A DNA stretch of 64,000 nt from Cohnella kolymensis (GCF_000829465.1 NZ_JXAL01000001.1:124001-188000), one strand, 5' to 3'. Counted from the first letter of the stretch, positions 35,504-45,749 are shown. Notes: generated from the sequence alone by a model not told the origin. Numbers and translations are program-made.

Positions 35504-35526
35504 CCTGGCGGCAGGATGCCGCCAGG
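35504..35526. repeat. perfect hairpin between potD and potB
   Basis: CCTGGCGGCA and TGCCGCCAGG with a GGA loop give a 10-bp GC-rich stem, with no T tract. In binding-protein transporter operons such stems often protect the upstream message from 3' decay, so PotD could be made in excess over the membrane parts. Confidence 0.6.
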
Positions 35527-35535
35527 CATATAAGG

Positions 35536-36651
35536 TTACTGTGCCTTTACTTCATTCCATATCTCGTTGTAGAGGTCGCGCTGTTTCACTTCCTGCCAGA
35601 AGTTAATCTTTGTCATGTAATTATCCATATCGTCGATGTGAATGGCTTGAGCTTGTGCAGGCTCCATATGCTTAGCCGCGTTACTATTCGCCACACCATA
35701 ACCGGTCACATCCGCCACCAGCTTTTGCACTTGTTCGTCGACGACATAATTGATATATTTCTCGGCCAATTCCTTATTCTTCGAGGCGTCAACGATCATC
35801 AGGCGGTCAATCCAGCCGGTGATTCCTTCTTTCGGAATCGTTTCTTTCAGATTGCGCCCGGTAGCGTTCACGGTGGTCGGAGTTAACGGCCAGCCGACCG
35901 CCAATACAACCTCATTGTTAGCGAAAAGGTCGTTAAGCTCGCCTGCGGAAGCCCAATACTTGCGGATTTGCGGCTTCAGTTCAATCAGCTTTTTCTTCGC
36001 TTCCTGCAGCTGTTCCTCAGTCATGTTGTAAACGGCGCTTTGATCGTTTTTATCGAGTCCCATCATTTGCCCGATCAAATAAATATTCGAAATGTCGTCC
36101 CAGATCGATACCTTACCTTTATATTGCGGATCCCAGAAGATATTCCAGCTATCTGGCGGAGTTTTGATGACATCCGCATCGTAGATCAAGGAGTCCGGTC
36201 CCCAAGTGAAAGGGATTCCGTAGACTTTTCCGTCTTTTTTGACATCGTCCATATCTTTCAATTTGGAGGCGAGATTTGCGTAGTTCGGCACATTATCCAG
36301 GTTAACCGGCGCAACGAGGCCGTCCCGGATCAGCAAAGCCGCTACGTCAGAGGAGGGAGAAATGACGTCATATACGTTGCCGCCGCCTCCCTTCAGCTTG
36401 GACACGAGCTCATCGCTGGAACCGAAGTAAGTTGCGGTCACCTTCACCCCGAACTTATCCTCGAACCCTTTGACGAATGCCGGATCCGCGTATCCTTCCC
36501 ACGTAAGCAAGTTAAGCGTCTTGCCCCCCGCATCCCCGCCGGAACTTCCTGTTGCAGCTGTTGAGTCCGAATTACCGCCGCAAGCTGTCATTACGGCGAA
36601 CGCCCCGATTACTAGGGCAAGAAGCAGAAATCTAACCGATCCTCTTTTCAT
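35536..36651 (-). CDS. potD: polyamine-binding lipoprotein PotD
   Basis: 371 residues from ATG 36651, which has GGAGGA upstream; the earlier ATG at 36771 lies upstream of the sigma-54 promoter at 36689-36704 and is excluded. Signal with lipobox VMTACGG, then TLNLLTWEGYADPAFVKGFEDKFGVKV and YDVISPSSDVAALLIRDGLV, standard PotD/PotF folds for spermidine or putrescine. It delivers substrate to PotABC. First gene of the operon that runs to the aminotransferase at 28419. Confidence 0.91.
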   Translation of the reverse strand: MKRGSVRFLLLALVIGAFAVMTACGGNSDSTAATGSSGGDAGGKTLNLLTWEGYADPAFVKGFEDKFGVKVTATYFGSSDELVSKLKGGGGNVYDVISPSSDVAALLIRDGLVAPVNLDNVPNYANLASKLKDMDDVKKDGKVYGIPFTWGPDSLIYDADVIKTPPDSWNIFWDPQYKGKVSIWDDISNIYLIGQMMGLDKNDQSAVYNMTEEQLQEAKKKLIELKPQIRKYWASAGELNDLFANNEVVLAVGWPLTPTTVNATGRNLKETIPKEGITGWIDRLMIVDASKNKELAEKYINYVVDEQVQKLVADVTGYGVANSNAAKHMEPAQAQAIHIDDMDNYMTKINFWQEVKQRDLYNEIWNEVKAQ

Positions 36652-36688
36652 ATTTCTCCTCCTTCGATTGATTACTGCTATAAATCCA

Positions 36689-36704
36689 AGCAATTTGCAT
36701 GCCA
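36689..36704 (-). promoter_or_regulatory. sigma-54 promoter of the potD operon
   Basis: TGGCATGCAAATTGCT has GG and GC twelve bases apart, matching the consensus TGGCACG-N4-TTGCW almost fully. It lies 38 bases before the potD ATG. Confidence 0.82.
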
Positions 36705-36886
36705 ACTGAGCGAATTCCAAGTACTTCGTTCCTGCCGACCTTAATCGTGCCTTTTGGCGGTTTTCAGCCATCAGTCATTCTCATTTCTCAGAAATTGTTC
36801 TCATCAGCTGCCTGTAACTGCGGAATTTTTTCCACGGATTGAGAATTCCCCCCCTGACCAGCCGCAAAAACGATCATTCTTCGATG

Positions 36887-36902
36887 TGGCATCCTTTTTG
36901 CT
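36887..36902 (+). promoter_or_regulatory. sigma-54 promoter of the putrescine aminotransferase gene
   Basis: TGGCATCCTTTTTGCT, with GG and GC twelve bases apart. It lies 33 bases before the ATG at 36935. Between this and the divergent potD promoter are three copies of TTCTCA-like sequence (about 36775-36815) that could be activator sites. Confidence 0.82.
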
Positions 36903-36934
36903 TGATTAATTTCATAAGACCATACGGGGAGAGG

Positions 36935-38308
36935 ATGATTGGTTTGGAACGCAAATCAACCGAAGAATCATTGCAGCTTGCCAAAAAAATATTAGGTTAC
37001 ATCGAAAGCGAAACGCTGACCTTGGACCAAAAGAAGAGTATCGTGGCGGAGTCGGTCGACAATTTTACCAACTATGTCACGAAAGCGATTCTCGCGCACC
37101 GGAAGTCGGTGTCAACCGATTTCTCGGTCGTGGAGTGGGAGGATGAAGCCGCCGTCTTCCGTGATACGCTGGGTGACGAGTACATCGATTGCCTGGGCGG
37201 ATATGGTGTGTATCTGCTGGGCCACCGGCATCCGAAGGTCCTGACAGCCGTAAAAGCCCAATTGAATCGTTACGCTTTGCACAGCCAAGAGATGGTGGAT
37301 CCGCTGCGGGGGTATTTGTCGCAATTGGTTGCCTATATTACACCGGGGGATCTGCAGCATTCCTACCTCGTTAACTGCGGTACCGAAGCGAACGAAATGG
37401 CTCTCAAACTTGCTCGTCTTGCTACCGGCAAGAAATACTTCATAACCATGGAAGGCGGATTCCACGGCAAAACCCTCGGTTCCCTTTCCGCCTCCGGCAA
37501 AGCTATGTTCCGGGAGCCGTATCTGCCGCTTGTTCCCGGTTTTCAGCACGTGCCATATGGGGATGCTGACGCGGTGGAACAGGCGATACGCATGCTGATT
37601 CGTACAGGCGAGACGGTCGCGGGCGTAATCGTAGAACCGATCCAAGGCGAAGGAGGCGTGAACGTTCCGCCGGATGACTATCACCCGAGACTCCGCGAGA
37701 TCTGCGATCAATACGAATGTTTGTTAATTGTCGACGAAGTCCAGACCGGAATGGGCCGTACCGGCACAATGTTCGGCATGGATCACTGGAATGTCGTTCC
37801 AGACATTATGACTTTGGGCAAAGCTTTTGGAGGCGGCGTCATGCCGATCGCGGCCATGGTAGCCAAACGTAAATGGTGGGATAAAATGGAGGAAAATCCG
37901 TTTCTGCTAGGCTCATCGACGTTCGGAGGAAATCCGCTCTGCTGCGCAGGGGCAATTGCCGGCATTCACACAATATTGGAAGATAACATCCCGCAAATGG
38001 CCAAAGAAAAGGGCGATTACATCCTCAAGCAATTGCGGGAAATTCAGCTGCAGCACCCGGAAATTCTCGTCGATGTCCGCGGCAAAGGATTGCTGATCGG
38101 CATGGAGTTCGCCTCCAACCCGCTCGGCTACTCATTGGCAAAGCAATTATTCGGCAAAAAAATTCTAGTAGGCGGAACCATCAACAACGCCACCGTCATC
38201 CGCATCGAGCCGCCCGCCATCATCAGCTACGACCAGATCGATTACGTAATGGCCTGCATCGAAGAAGGCATCGCCCACCTCGCAAAAGAACCGAAAACAG
38301 CAAGCTAA
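36935..38308 (+). CDS. patA: putrescine aminotransferase (PatA/YgjG type)
   Basis: 457 residues, close to E. coli PatA (459). ATG 36935 is behind GGGGAGAGG and downstream of the promoter. Class III fold type I enzyme: CLGGYGVYLLGHRHPKV, VNCGTEANEMALKLARL, GGFHGKTLGSLSASGK, LIVDEVQTGMGRTG, and the PLP Lys in TLGKAFGGGVMP. It moves an amino group of putrescine to 2-oxoglutarate, giving aminobutyraldehyde for the aldehyde dehydrogenase of the opposite operon. It diverges from potD under paired sigma-54 promoters. Confidence 0.88.
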   Translation: MIGLERKSTEESLQLAKKILGYIESETLTLDQKKSIVAESVDNFTNYVTKAILAHRKSVSTDFSVVEWEDEAAVFRDTLGDEYIDCLGGYGVYLLGHRHPKVLTAVKAQLNRYALHSQEMVDPLRGYLSQLVAYITPGDLQHSYLVNCGTEANEMALKLARLATGKKYFITMEGGFHGKTLGSLSASGKAMFREPYLPLVPGFQHVPYGDADAVEQAIRMLIRTGETVAGVIVEPIQGEGGVNVPPDDYHPRLREICDQYECLLIVDEVQTGMGRTGTMFGMDHWNVVPDIMTLGKAFGGGVMPIAAMVAKRKWWDKMEENPFLLGSSTFGGNPLCCAGAIAGIHTILEDNIPQMAKEKGDYILKQLREIQLQHPEILVDVRGKGLLIGMEFASNPLGYSLAKQLFGKKILVGGTINNATVIRIEPPAIISYDQIDYVMACIEEGIAHLAKEPKTAS

Positions 38309-38373
38309 AGTTGCAGCACATGTGCCGAAGCCCTTCAAGAGACGCTCTTGCAAGGGCTTCACCATTTTCATCG

Positions 38374-38448
38374 CCTTTTGACGATATCCCCTCCATTCAG
38401 GAATCTGTCTCCCACAACGCCTTTTGACGATATCCCCTCCATTCAGGA
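38374..38448 (+). repeat. REP-like repeat cluster 2, left arm: two direct copies
   Basis: Copies at about 38374-38402 and 38421-38448, CTTTTGACGATATCCC ... TTCAGGA. They stand just upstream of the IS1595-like gene, with the inverted copies just downstream. Confidence 0.87.
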
Positions 38449-38561
38449 AACCTGTCGCTGTCATCCACCAATCAAAACATTTTAACTAATTTTAGATTGA
38501 AATAGGAACATATGTTTGGTAAAATAAGGAGAACATACATTCGGGTGTGAGGTGCATTATC

Positions 38562-39482
38562 ATGTCGATGGATGAGGTAAGTTTTGAGTCGTTTTGCAGC
38601 AGGTTTGCAACGGAAAAAGACTGTGTTCAAGCGTTGTATCAGGCTAAATGGCCTAACGGTTTTTGCTGCCCGCGCTGCCGGCACCCGTACGCATATGTCA
38701 TCTCCACTCGCAGGCTGCCGCTCTATGAGTGTCAAGCTTGTCGGTCGCAAACCTCGCTCATCTCGGGCACTGTGATGGAGGGCAGCCGCACGCCTTTGCG
38801 TCTTTGGTTTCAAGCGATCTATCTACATGCGCGGCCGGTTGGCATCAATGCGCTGCAACTTTCACGAATTATCGGTGTGACTTATAAGACAGCATGGTTG
38901 ATCTGTCATAAAATTCGTCATGCTATGAGCTTGGCAGAACGTGACCAGCTATTGAGTGGTATCGTTTCTCTCTCTGACGCTGTATATAGTGATCGTCCTG
39001 TAGCTTCCCTCGAATGGCACAAACAGGAACAGCCATTAATCATCGGAGCTTCGAGTGAAGAAACAGGGAAGGTCGTCCGCATTAAAATAAAGAAACAGAA
39101 CAAAGTCCCGTTAACAAGCCGATATGATAGCCCAGATCAAGAGATCTTTATCCGTGAAAATGTTGAGCCGACCGCGCTAGTACGGAGAATAGTGAAGCGA
39201 AGAATCGGCCGGCACCGTGACCTTGCGTTAGTCCGACTTTGCCTTGAAGCTGCGAGTTATCTAGGACAGACTTTCCATGGTATTGGGCCGAAACACTTAC
39301 AGGTATATCTGGATCAATACTGTTATATTTGGAACCGTCGCAAACAAGCTGCGTTCTTGGAATTATTACAGTTTTGCGCCATTACACGAAAGATTACCTA
39401 CCCCAAGTTAACAGGCTCTACCCCTGTACGTTCCTCCCGGCCTAAACGACACTATGGCGTGGCATCAACCCTGGTCGGTTAG
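38562..39482 (+). CDS. orphan IS1595-like (ISXO2-type) transposase-derived protein
   Basis: About 306 residues. N-terminal zinc ribbon CPRCRHPYAYVISTRRLPLY then CQACRSQTSLISGTVMEGS, then RLWFQAIYLHARPVGINALQLSRIIGVTYKTAWLICHKIRHAM, which is the IS1595 N-terminal domain. The C-terminal TFHGIGPKHLQVYLDQYCYIWNRRK also matches. In between only the first Asp-like position (SLSDAVYSD) is visible; the second catalytic Asp block and its TDG-like segment are missing. No terminal inverted repeats of an IS are seen; instead REP-like repeats flank it on both sides. ATG 38562 has GAGG upstream. Confidence 0.78.
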   Translation: MSMDEVSFESFCSRFATEKDCVQALYQAKWPNGFCCPRCRHPYAYVISTRRLPLYECQACRSQTSLISGTVMEGSRTPLRLWFQAIYLHARPVGINALQLSRIIGVTYKTAWLICHKIRHAMSLAERDQLLSGIVSLSDAVYSDRPVASLEWHKQEQPLIIGASSEETGKVVRIKIKKQNKVPLTSRYDSPDQEIFIRENVEPTALVRRIVKRRIGRHRDLALVRLCLEAASYLGQTFHGIGPKHLQVYLDQYCYIWNRRKQAAFLELLQFCAITRKITYPKLTGSTPVRSSRPKRHYGVASTLVG

Positions 39483-39557
39483 TCCCTTCACACCTCGTCC
39501 CTATTGAGGTCTGTTCTTATCTGCGTAATTCGCCTGCCGGATGCTGCTGCCTTGACC

Positions 39558-39687
39558 CCTGAGCCGATGGGATATCGTCAAAAAGGCGAAAACTGCCCTC
39601 CCTTCTTCCCTGAGCCGATGGGATATCGTCAAAAGGGGCGCAAACTGACCTCCCTGCTCCCCTGAGTCGATGGGATATCGTCAAAAG
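39558..39687 (-). repeat. REP-like repeat cluster 2, right arm: three inverted copies
   Basis: Inverted copies at about 39558-39585, 39609-39635 and 39661-39687 (CCTGAGCCGATGGGATATCG form). With the left arm they bracket the transposase-like gene. The rest of the gap 39688-39778 shows no gene. Confidence 0.87.
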
Positions 39688-39778
39688 GAAGATAAAACAC
39701 ATACACAATATGAAAAACCTCCAGATCCTCTGCGGCGAACGCGCGTTAGAGTGAACTGGAGGTGGATTATGATTGCCT

Positions 39779-40865
39779 TTATTGCGAGCTCTTTACCTCT
39801 GACCAGATACGGTCGTATAATTGCGTGGCTTCTCCTAGATCGTTAAGAACTTCTATATTCTTCTGCGCTTCTGCCGGGGGATAGATAGCTATGTTCTCAA
39901 GTGTCGCTTTATCGATTTTTTTTCCTTGCTTCGGAGTTCGGATTAATGTACGGGAAGGACTCGGCAATTTCCGCGCTGATATCGCCGTCCAAGATGAAGT
40001 TGATGAACGCTTCAGCCGCTTTTTTGTTTTTGGCGCCCTTCGGGATGACGAAATGGTCGAATGTCATGATCAATCCTTCTTTCGGAATGATCGTTGTGAC
40101 CTGCGGTTTTTCGCGTTGGGACAGCGCGATTTCCGGCCCCCAGCTCAGCATGGCGCCGACTTCCCCGCTGATCATCAGCGTTTTGGGGCTGTCGCTGTCG
40201 AACGCTTTGACGTTTGGCATCAGCTCTAACAGCTTAGCCTTCGCTTCCTCCAAATGTGCCGGATCCGTCTCGTTGGCGGAGTAGCCTAACGACTTCAAAG
40301 CCATGCCTACGACCATCCGCGGATCGTCGAGGAGCACAATCTGGCCCTTGAACTCGGGCTTCCACAGATCCGCATAGCCGGTTATCTCCGTCTTTATTTT
40401 ATCCGGGTTAATCCCCAGAGACTGCGTATTCCCCATATACGGTACGCTGTACTTGTTGCCGGGGTCGAAGTCCTTATTCACATACTCGGACATCAAATTC
40501 TTAAAGTTGGGAATGTTGTTCAGATCGAGGGGTTGAATCAGGTCCTGCGCTACCATCGGCTGAATGTAGTAATCACTGGTGACGGTCAGGTCATAGATCC
40601 CGCCGCCGGCAGCCACTTTGGCAAGCATCTCTTCATTAGAGGAAAAAGTGCTGTAATTCACTTTCACTCCGGTCTTTTCCTCGAATTTCTTCAGCACCGA
40701 CTCCGGTAAGTATTCGGACCAGTTAAAGACATTGAGCTCATTCCCCAATCCCTCTCCGTCCGTATCTCCGCCTTTGGATCCGCAGCCTGCAAGAACCACT
40801 AGCGCAATAATAGCCGTGCAGACAATTATCTGACGCAATACTTGACGAGGCATTTTTCTCTTCAT
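39779..40865 (-). pseudogene. potD: second polyamine-binding lipoprotein PotD, broken by one extra A
   Basis: Signal with lipobox VVLAGCGS, then LNVFNWSEYLPESVLKKFEEKTGVKVNY and the PotD/PotF pattern, ending at a false stop in a run of eight A bases (plus 39916-39923). With seven A the frame goes on KKIDKATLENIAIYPPAEAQ to YDRIWSEVKSSQ, the normal end. AGGAGG precedes the ATG. It is the last gene of the second importer operon, 11 bases after potC. Confidence 0.88.
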
Positions 40866-40876
40866 GACAAACCCTC

Positions 40877-41656
40877 CTATTTATTTTTTTGCTGAATCCT
40901 CTCGGCAATGAAGACGATGCACAGCGTCACTATAAGCATTAGGGTCGAAAGAGCATTGATCTCAGGAGTGACGCCGAACTTCACCATTGAAAATATTTTC
41001 AAAGGAAGCGTCTCACTTCCGGGACCCGCTACGAAAAAGCTGATAACCACGTCGTCGATCGACAGTGTAAATGTGAGAAGGGCACCGGCGATCACACCCG
41101 GCGCGATGACCGGCAAAGTTACTTTCACAAATGTCTGCCACGGCGTTGCCCCCAAATCCATCGCCGCTTCCTCGATATGTTTGTCAAAGCCGGCTAACCT
41201 TGCCCTGACCACCACCATGACGAACGGAACGGAAAAGGTGATATGAGCGGCGACCAAGGTGAAAAAACCGAGAGGCACGTGCAATTGAGAAAATAACGCG
41301 AGCAGAGATATTCCCATCACGATTTCCGGGATGACGATCGGAAGAAACACCAATCCCTCCAAAGCCATTTTCCCCCGAAAATGATAACGATACATCCCAA
41401 CCGCAGCCAGCGTTCCGATCATTGTCGCCGCAATCGTGTTGATGAAAGCTACTGTCAGAGAGGTTTTCATCGCTTCCAATACGGCGGTATTCTGAAACAG
41501 CTTCCCGTACCAATCGAATGTGAATCCGGTCCAAACCGCATTCAGCTTCGACTGGTTAAAGGAATACATGATCAGGATGGAGATCGGCAAATACAGAAAC
41601 AAATAGACAAGCGCCGCATAGAAAACGGAGAACCTTCGGCCGAGGGAAAGGCGCAT
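40877..41656 (-). CDS. potC: second polyamine ABC permease PotC
   Basis: 259 residues from the ATG at 41656, which shares one base with the potB stop (TGATG). Six helices and EAA loop HIEEAAMDLGATPWQTFVKVTLPVIAPGV. Translationally coupled to potB. Confidence 0.9.
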   Translation of the reverse strand: MRLSLGRRFSVFYAALVYLFLYLPISILIMYSFNQSKLNAVWTGFTFDWYGKLFQNTAVLEAMKTSLTVAFINTIAATMIGTLAAVGMYRYHFRGKMALEGLVFLPIVIPEIVMGISLLALFSQLHVPLGFFTLVAAHITFSVPFVMVVVRARLAGFDKHIEEAAMDLGATPWQTFVKVTLPVIAPGVIAGALLTFTLSIDDVVISFFVAGPGSETLPLKIFSMVKFGVTPEINALSTLMLIVTLCIVFIAERIQQKNK

Positions 41657-42561
41657 CACATCAGCCCCTTTCCTGCTTTGTCTTTGCTGATTCTCACATA
41701 GGCCGCGATAAAGAGCAGCGTCAAGGCCATAAGAATAATCGAGATGGCAGAGCCGAACGGCCAATCCCTCGCGCTCAAAAATTGATTTTTGATCAAGTTG
41801 CCGATGAGGATCGACTTGCTGCCACCCATTAAGTCAGGAATGAAGAACAGTCCCAGCGAAGGGATAAACACAAGCAGCGTTCCCGCCATAATTCCAGGAG
41901 CCGTCAGCGGCAGCGTAACCTTCCAGAACGTCTGCAGCGGTCTGGCGCCGAGGTCGGAAGCCGCTTCTAACAAAGATCTGTCCAGCTTCTCTATCGAAGC
42001 GTATAGAGGAAGTATCATAAATGGGAGCATCGTGTAAACCAGGCCGATCAGCACAGCCATATCGTTGTAAAGGAGGGTAAGCGGGCTGCCGATCAGTCCG
42101 AGCTGCAGCAGAATGGCGTTAATCACGCCCTCCGTGCGCAGCAGCACGATCCAAGCGTAAGTACGGATCAACGAGTTCGTCCAAAAAGGTACGATCACGA
42201 GCAATAGCAGCAAGTTGCGGTATTTGGCGGGGGAACGAGCGATTATGTAGGCAAATGGGTAGCCGATGAATAAGCACAATACGGTAGTCAGAAACGCTAA
42301 TTGACAGGATACCCATAGTATTTTGATGTACAGAGAGTCAAAAAACCGGCTGTAGTTGTCTAGCGAGAAAGAGTACTCGATTCCGCCGAAAGAGGTTCTG
42401 GACATAAAGCTGACGGCGAGCACGAGAATCAAAGGCAATACGAAGAGAACGCACATCCAAAGCGTGACGGGTGTGAGAGTCCACCAACGGGTCAGATCCC
42501 GCGAGGCTCTCGGAGATCTGGAGCTTTCGACTTGGGCGGCTGGCGATACTTCCGGCTTCAT
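41656..42561 (-). CDS. potB: second polyamine ABC permease PotB
   Basis: 301 residues, six helices, EAA loop [28 protein letters not shown]. Its ATG overlaps the stop of potA by four bases (ATGA), so the operon is tightly coupled. Confidence 0.9.
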   Translation of the reverse strand: MKPEVSPAAQVESSRSPRASRDLTRWWTLTPVTLWMCVLFVLPLILVLAVSFMSRTSFGGIEYSFSLDNYSRFFDSLYIKILWVSCQLAFLTTVLCLFIGYPFAYIIARSPAKYRNLLLLLVIVPFWTNSLIRTYAWIVLLRTEGVINAILLQLGLIGSPLTLLYNDMAVLIGLVYTMLPFMILPLYASIEKLDRSLLEAASDLGARPLQTFWKVTLPLTAPGIMAGTLLVFIPSLGLFFIPDLMGGSKSILIGNLIKNQFLSARDWPFGSAISIILMALTLLFIAAYVRISKDKAGKGLM

Positions 42562-43625
42562 CGCTTCAGCACCACCGCGTGCTCAGGCTTCCAGCTCACA
42601 AAAAGCTCATCGCCCGAAGCCATTGGTGAAATCCGGTCCGCGGTTTCCATCGCTGTAAACAGGGTCCCGTCCGGGAGTGTGACAACCGTTCTGGTCGTGC
42701 TCCCGATATAGATGCGTTCCGTAAATCTTGCAGGAATGTTAACCGACTGCGAGTCTTCCGCCGGTTGAAGAGAGAGCCGCGAGCGCTCGGGCCGAATGGC
42801 CAGAAGGATATCTTCTTGCTCCGATACTTCCCTCTTGGCTACACCACTGATTCGCAGGCCTTGGTAGTCTAACGTGACCATAGGTCCGCGTCTTTCCTTC
42901 ACAACGCCGGGAATCATGTTCGTTTCCCCGATAAATTCAGCCACGAACGGCGATTCCGGATTCTCGTAAACGTCATTCGGTGTGCCGACCTGTTCAAGCA
43001 CGCCTTGGTTCATGACCGCGATCCGGTCCGACATCGTCAGCGCTTCTTCCTGATCGTGCGTTACAAAAAGAAACGTAATTCCAAGCTGCTTCTGCAAATG
43101 CTTCAGTTCAACCTGCATCTGCTTCCTCAGCTTCTGGTCCAGCGCGCCGAGCGGCTCGTCGAGAAGCAGCACTTTGGGGTTGTTCACCAAAGCCCGGGCA
43201 ATCGCGACCCGTTGCTTTTGTCCGCCGCTGAGCTGATCGGGCTTGCGTTTGGCGAACGAGTCCAACTGCACCATTTTCAGCGCTTGCGTAACCCGCCGGG
43301 CAACTTCCGATCTCGAAACTTTCTTCACGCGAAGCCCGAAGGCCACATTGTCAAAGGCGTTCAAGTGTGGAAACAGGGCATAGCTTTGGAATACAGTGTT
43401 CACGCTTCGTTCGTACGGAGGAGCATCGTTGATCGGCTCTCCGTCCAATACAATCCGCCCGGAGGTCGGGTGTTCGAATCCGGCGATCATGCGCAGTGTC
43501 GTCGTTTTACCGCAGCCGCTGGGACCGAGAAGCGTAATGAATTCTCCTTGTTGGATATCCAGGGAGAGGTTATTGACGACAGTATTTTGATCGTACCGTT
43601 TCACAATGTTCTGTAAGTTGATCAT
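42558..43625 (-). CDS. potA: second polyamine ABC transporter ATPase PotA
   Basis: 355 residues, intact: Walker [21 protein letters not shown], signature [19 protein letters not shown], Walker [14 protein letters not shown]-loop [13 protein letters not shown] and a C-terminal TOBE domain. First gene of the second importer operon. It lies 48 bases after a sigma-54 promoter. Confidence 0.92.
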   Translation of the reverse strand: MINLQNIVKRYDQNTVVNNLSLDIQQGEFITLLGPSGCGKTTTLRMIAGFEHPTSGRIVLDGEPINDAPPYERSVNTVFQSYALFPHLNAFDNVAFGLRVKKVSRSEVARRVTQALKMVQLDSFAKRKPDQLSGGQKQRVAIARALVNNPKVLLLDEPLGALDQKLRKQMQVELKHLQKQLGITFLFVTHDQEEALTMSDRIAVMNQGVLEQVGTPNDVYENPESPFVAEFIGETNMIPGVVKERRGPMVTLDYQGLRISGVAKREVSEQEDILLAIRPERSRLSLQPAEDSQSVNIPARFTERIYIGSTTRTVVTLPDGTLFTAMETADRISPMASGDELFVSWKPEHAVVLKR

Positions 43626-43673
43626 AGGCGGACATTATAACCCCCTTCTGCGAAATCTGGTCATTATGTACCA

Positions 43674-43689
43674 AGCAAAAATAATGCCA
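43674..43689 (-). promoter_or_regulatory. sigma-54 promoter of the second importer operon
   Basis: TGGCATTATTTTTGCT, GG and GC twelve bases apart, between the activator gene and potA. Confidence 0.82.
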
Positions 43690-43692
43690 AAC

Positions 43693-45556
43693 CTACCCGT
43701 GGCGGCTCATGGAGTGAAGCTCATATTCTTCCAATTTGCGATATAGTGTGGCGAGTCCGATTCCGAGAATGTCGGCGATCGCGCGTTTGGCCTCAAGCGT
43801 ATGCCCGAATCGATGCAGCATGTCGAGCAAAATATGCTTTTCGTAATCCTTCATTTGTTCTTTAAGCGATTGATCCCGTACTTTAGCGTCAACGACCGTT
43901 GGCTGTGGGGAGACCGCATTACGGATTCGAATCGGCACGCTCTCCGGCCCGATATATTCGGAGGTCTCCATGTTGACCGCATACTCGATGGCATTTTCCA
44001 GTTCGCGCACATTTCCCGGCCACGGATAGTTGATAAATAGCTGCCGTACTTCAGGGGTAAAGTCGAGTACAAGGTGGTTAAACGTTTCGCGGTACTTGGC
44101 CAGAAAATAATCCATCAGCAGAGGTATATCTTCTGCGCGTTCGCGCAACGCGGGCATATGCAAAGGAATAACATTCAGCCTAAAGTAAAGGTCTTCCCGA
44201 AACTCCCGGCTCTGCACCATTTCTTCGAGGTTTTTGTTCGTAGCTGAAATTACGCGGATGTTCACATTAACTAATTTATTGGAACCGACCCGCTCCACCT
44301 GTTTACTCTGCAGCACGTGCAGAAGCTTTACCTGCAGGTGCAGGGGCAGATCCCCGATCTCGTCCAAAAAGATCGTCCCGCCGTCCGCGAGCTCGAACTT
44401 TCCGGCTTTGCCTTCCTTTTTCGCACCCGTAAAAGCGCCGCCCGCATAGCCGAACAGCTCGCTCTCCAGCAGAGCTTCCGGTATCGCTCCGCAATTAACG
44501 ATAATAAGCGGCCCGTTACTCCGGTTGCTCGCAGAATGAATGGCGGCGGCGAGCATGCCTTTCCCCGTTCCGCTTTCGCCTGTAACCAGGATGTTCGAGG
44601 TGCCTCTTGCCACTTGCTGCGCCTGTCTGATAATCAAGCCAAGGGAACGGCTTTTCCCGAGGATTTGCGAAAATTTCAGATCCTGGTGTTCATTCGTCAG
44701 TATGTAAGCCAGCCTGCGCATATCCGCCATCCGGCGAAAAGAAGCAACAACGCCAATCACCCGGCCGTTAATATGGATCGGACGCGACGTGACGATAAAG
44801 TGCATTTCGTGTTCGCCAAGCTTATATAATTCTTCTTGCTCGATGTAGCCTTTACCGGTCTGCAACGTCTGGAGCATCGGTGTATCCGCCCAAATCCGGT
44901 TGATGGACGAGCCGATCATCGACTGCTTATCCAATTTAATCAACTGCTGTGCCGTCTGATTGCAAGTGGTAATGATGCCGTTCTCGTCGATGGCGATAAT
45001 TCCTTCATGTATCGATTCAATGATTGTCTCCAGCTGCGAATAAGTCTTTTCCCAGTTATTCAGCGCCTGCTGCTCGGCAATTTTGCCCGCTAACAACTCG
45101 GACATTTGCTGCAAAAACGTTAAATAGCTGAATCGGTTATCAACCAGCATTTTTTTTCTGCGTTTCGTTGAATGCGATAAGCCCGATGACTCCGATCACA
45201 TTGCCGTTGTAATGAATCGGCGTGCATAATTCCGCCATCTCCTCGGTTTCGCCGGCCGACACGGAAGGATCGTACGACAGGTCGCTTCGAGCGTCTTCGA
45301 TAAAATAAGACTGGTCTGTCTGCAGCACGCGGCCGTACAAATATCCCGCTTCAATCTCGCCGTTCTCCTCTTTCATGTTGATCAGCGTTTTATACTTGCC
45401 GGTACCCGCAATGATAGTCATCGTATCGTCCACGATTTCCGTTTCAATCTGCAGCGCCGACGAGATCGCTTCCGACACTTCCTGCGCGATTTGCTGGTAC
45501 GCTTTGAGCAAGTCCCCCACCTCATCTTCGGCAATGTTGGCTATTCGAGAAAGCAT
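43693..45556 (-). pseudogene. sigma-54 enhancer-binding activator, broken by one extra A
   Basis: GAF-like domain (about 1-135, MLSRIANIAEDEVGDLL), a PAS domain (TIIESIHEGIIAIDENGIITTCN), AAA+ domain (GESGTGKG, GAFTGA loop in GYAGGAFTGAKKEG, LDEIGDLPL) and Fis-type HTH (LEAKRAIADILGIGLATLYRKL). A run of eight A (plus 45150-45157) gives a false stop after NETQKKNAG; with seven it reads NETQKKMLVDNRFSYLTFLQQMSELL. The restored protein has about 620 residues. It probably activates all sigma-54 promoters of the polyamine genes, which is inference. Confidence 0.88.
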
Positions 45557-45644
45557 ATAAATTAATTATAATGGATTCGAGAGGATTATAGGAAAATAAA
45601 TCCAAAACTGTGAAGCTGTCATTCAATCGATGACTATTTGTCTA

Positions 45645-45690
45645 AAAAAAAGAACCCAGGCGATGCATGCCGCTTCGCTTGGGTTCTTAA
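45645..45690 (-). terminator. intrinsic terminator of the amine oxidase gene
   Basis: AAGAACCCA/TGGGTTCTT outer stem with an inner GCG/CGC; on the minus strand an eight-T run follows. Confidence 0.83.
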
Positions 45691-45749
45691 AATATAGAAT
45701 GAGTTCTCATTTTAGAGAATCATACGAAAGCAAACGCGCGCCGAAGTCC

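Noticed and set aside
36839-36934. Longer N-terminus of the putrescine aminotransferase
   Set aside because: That start lies upstream of the sigma-54 promoter at 36887-36902 and has no ribosome binding site.
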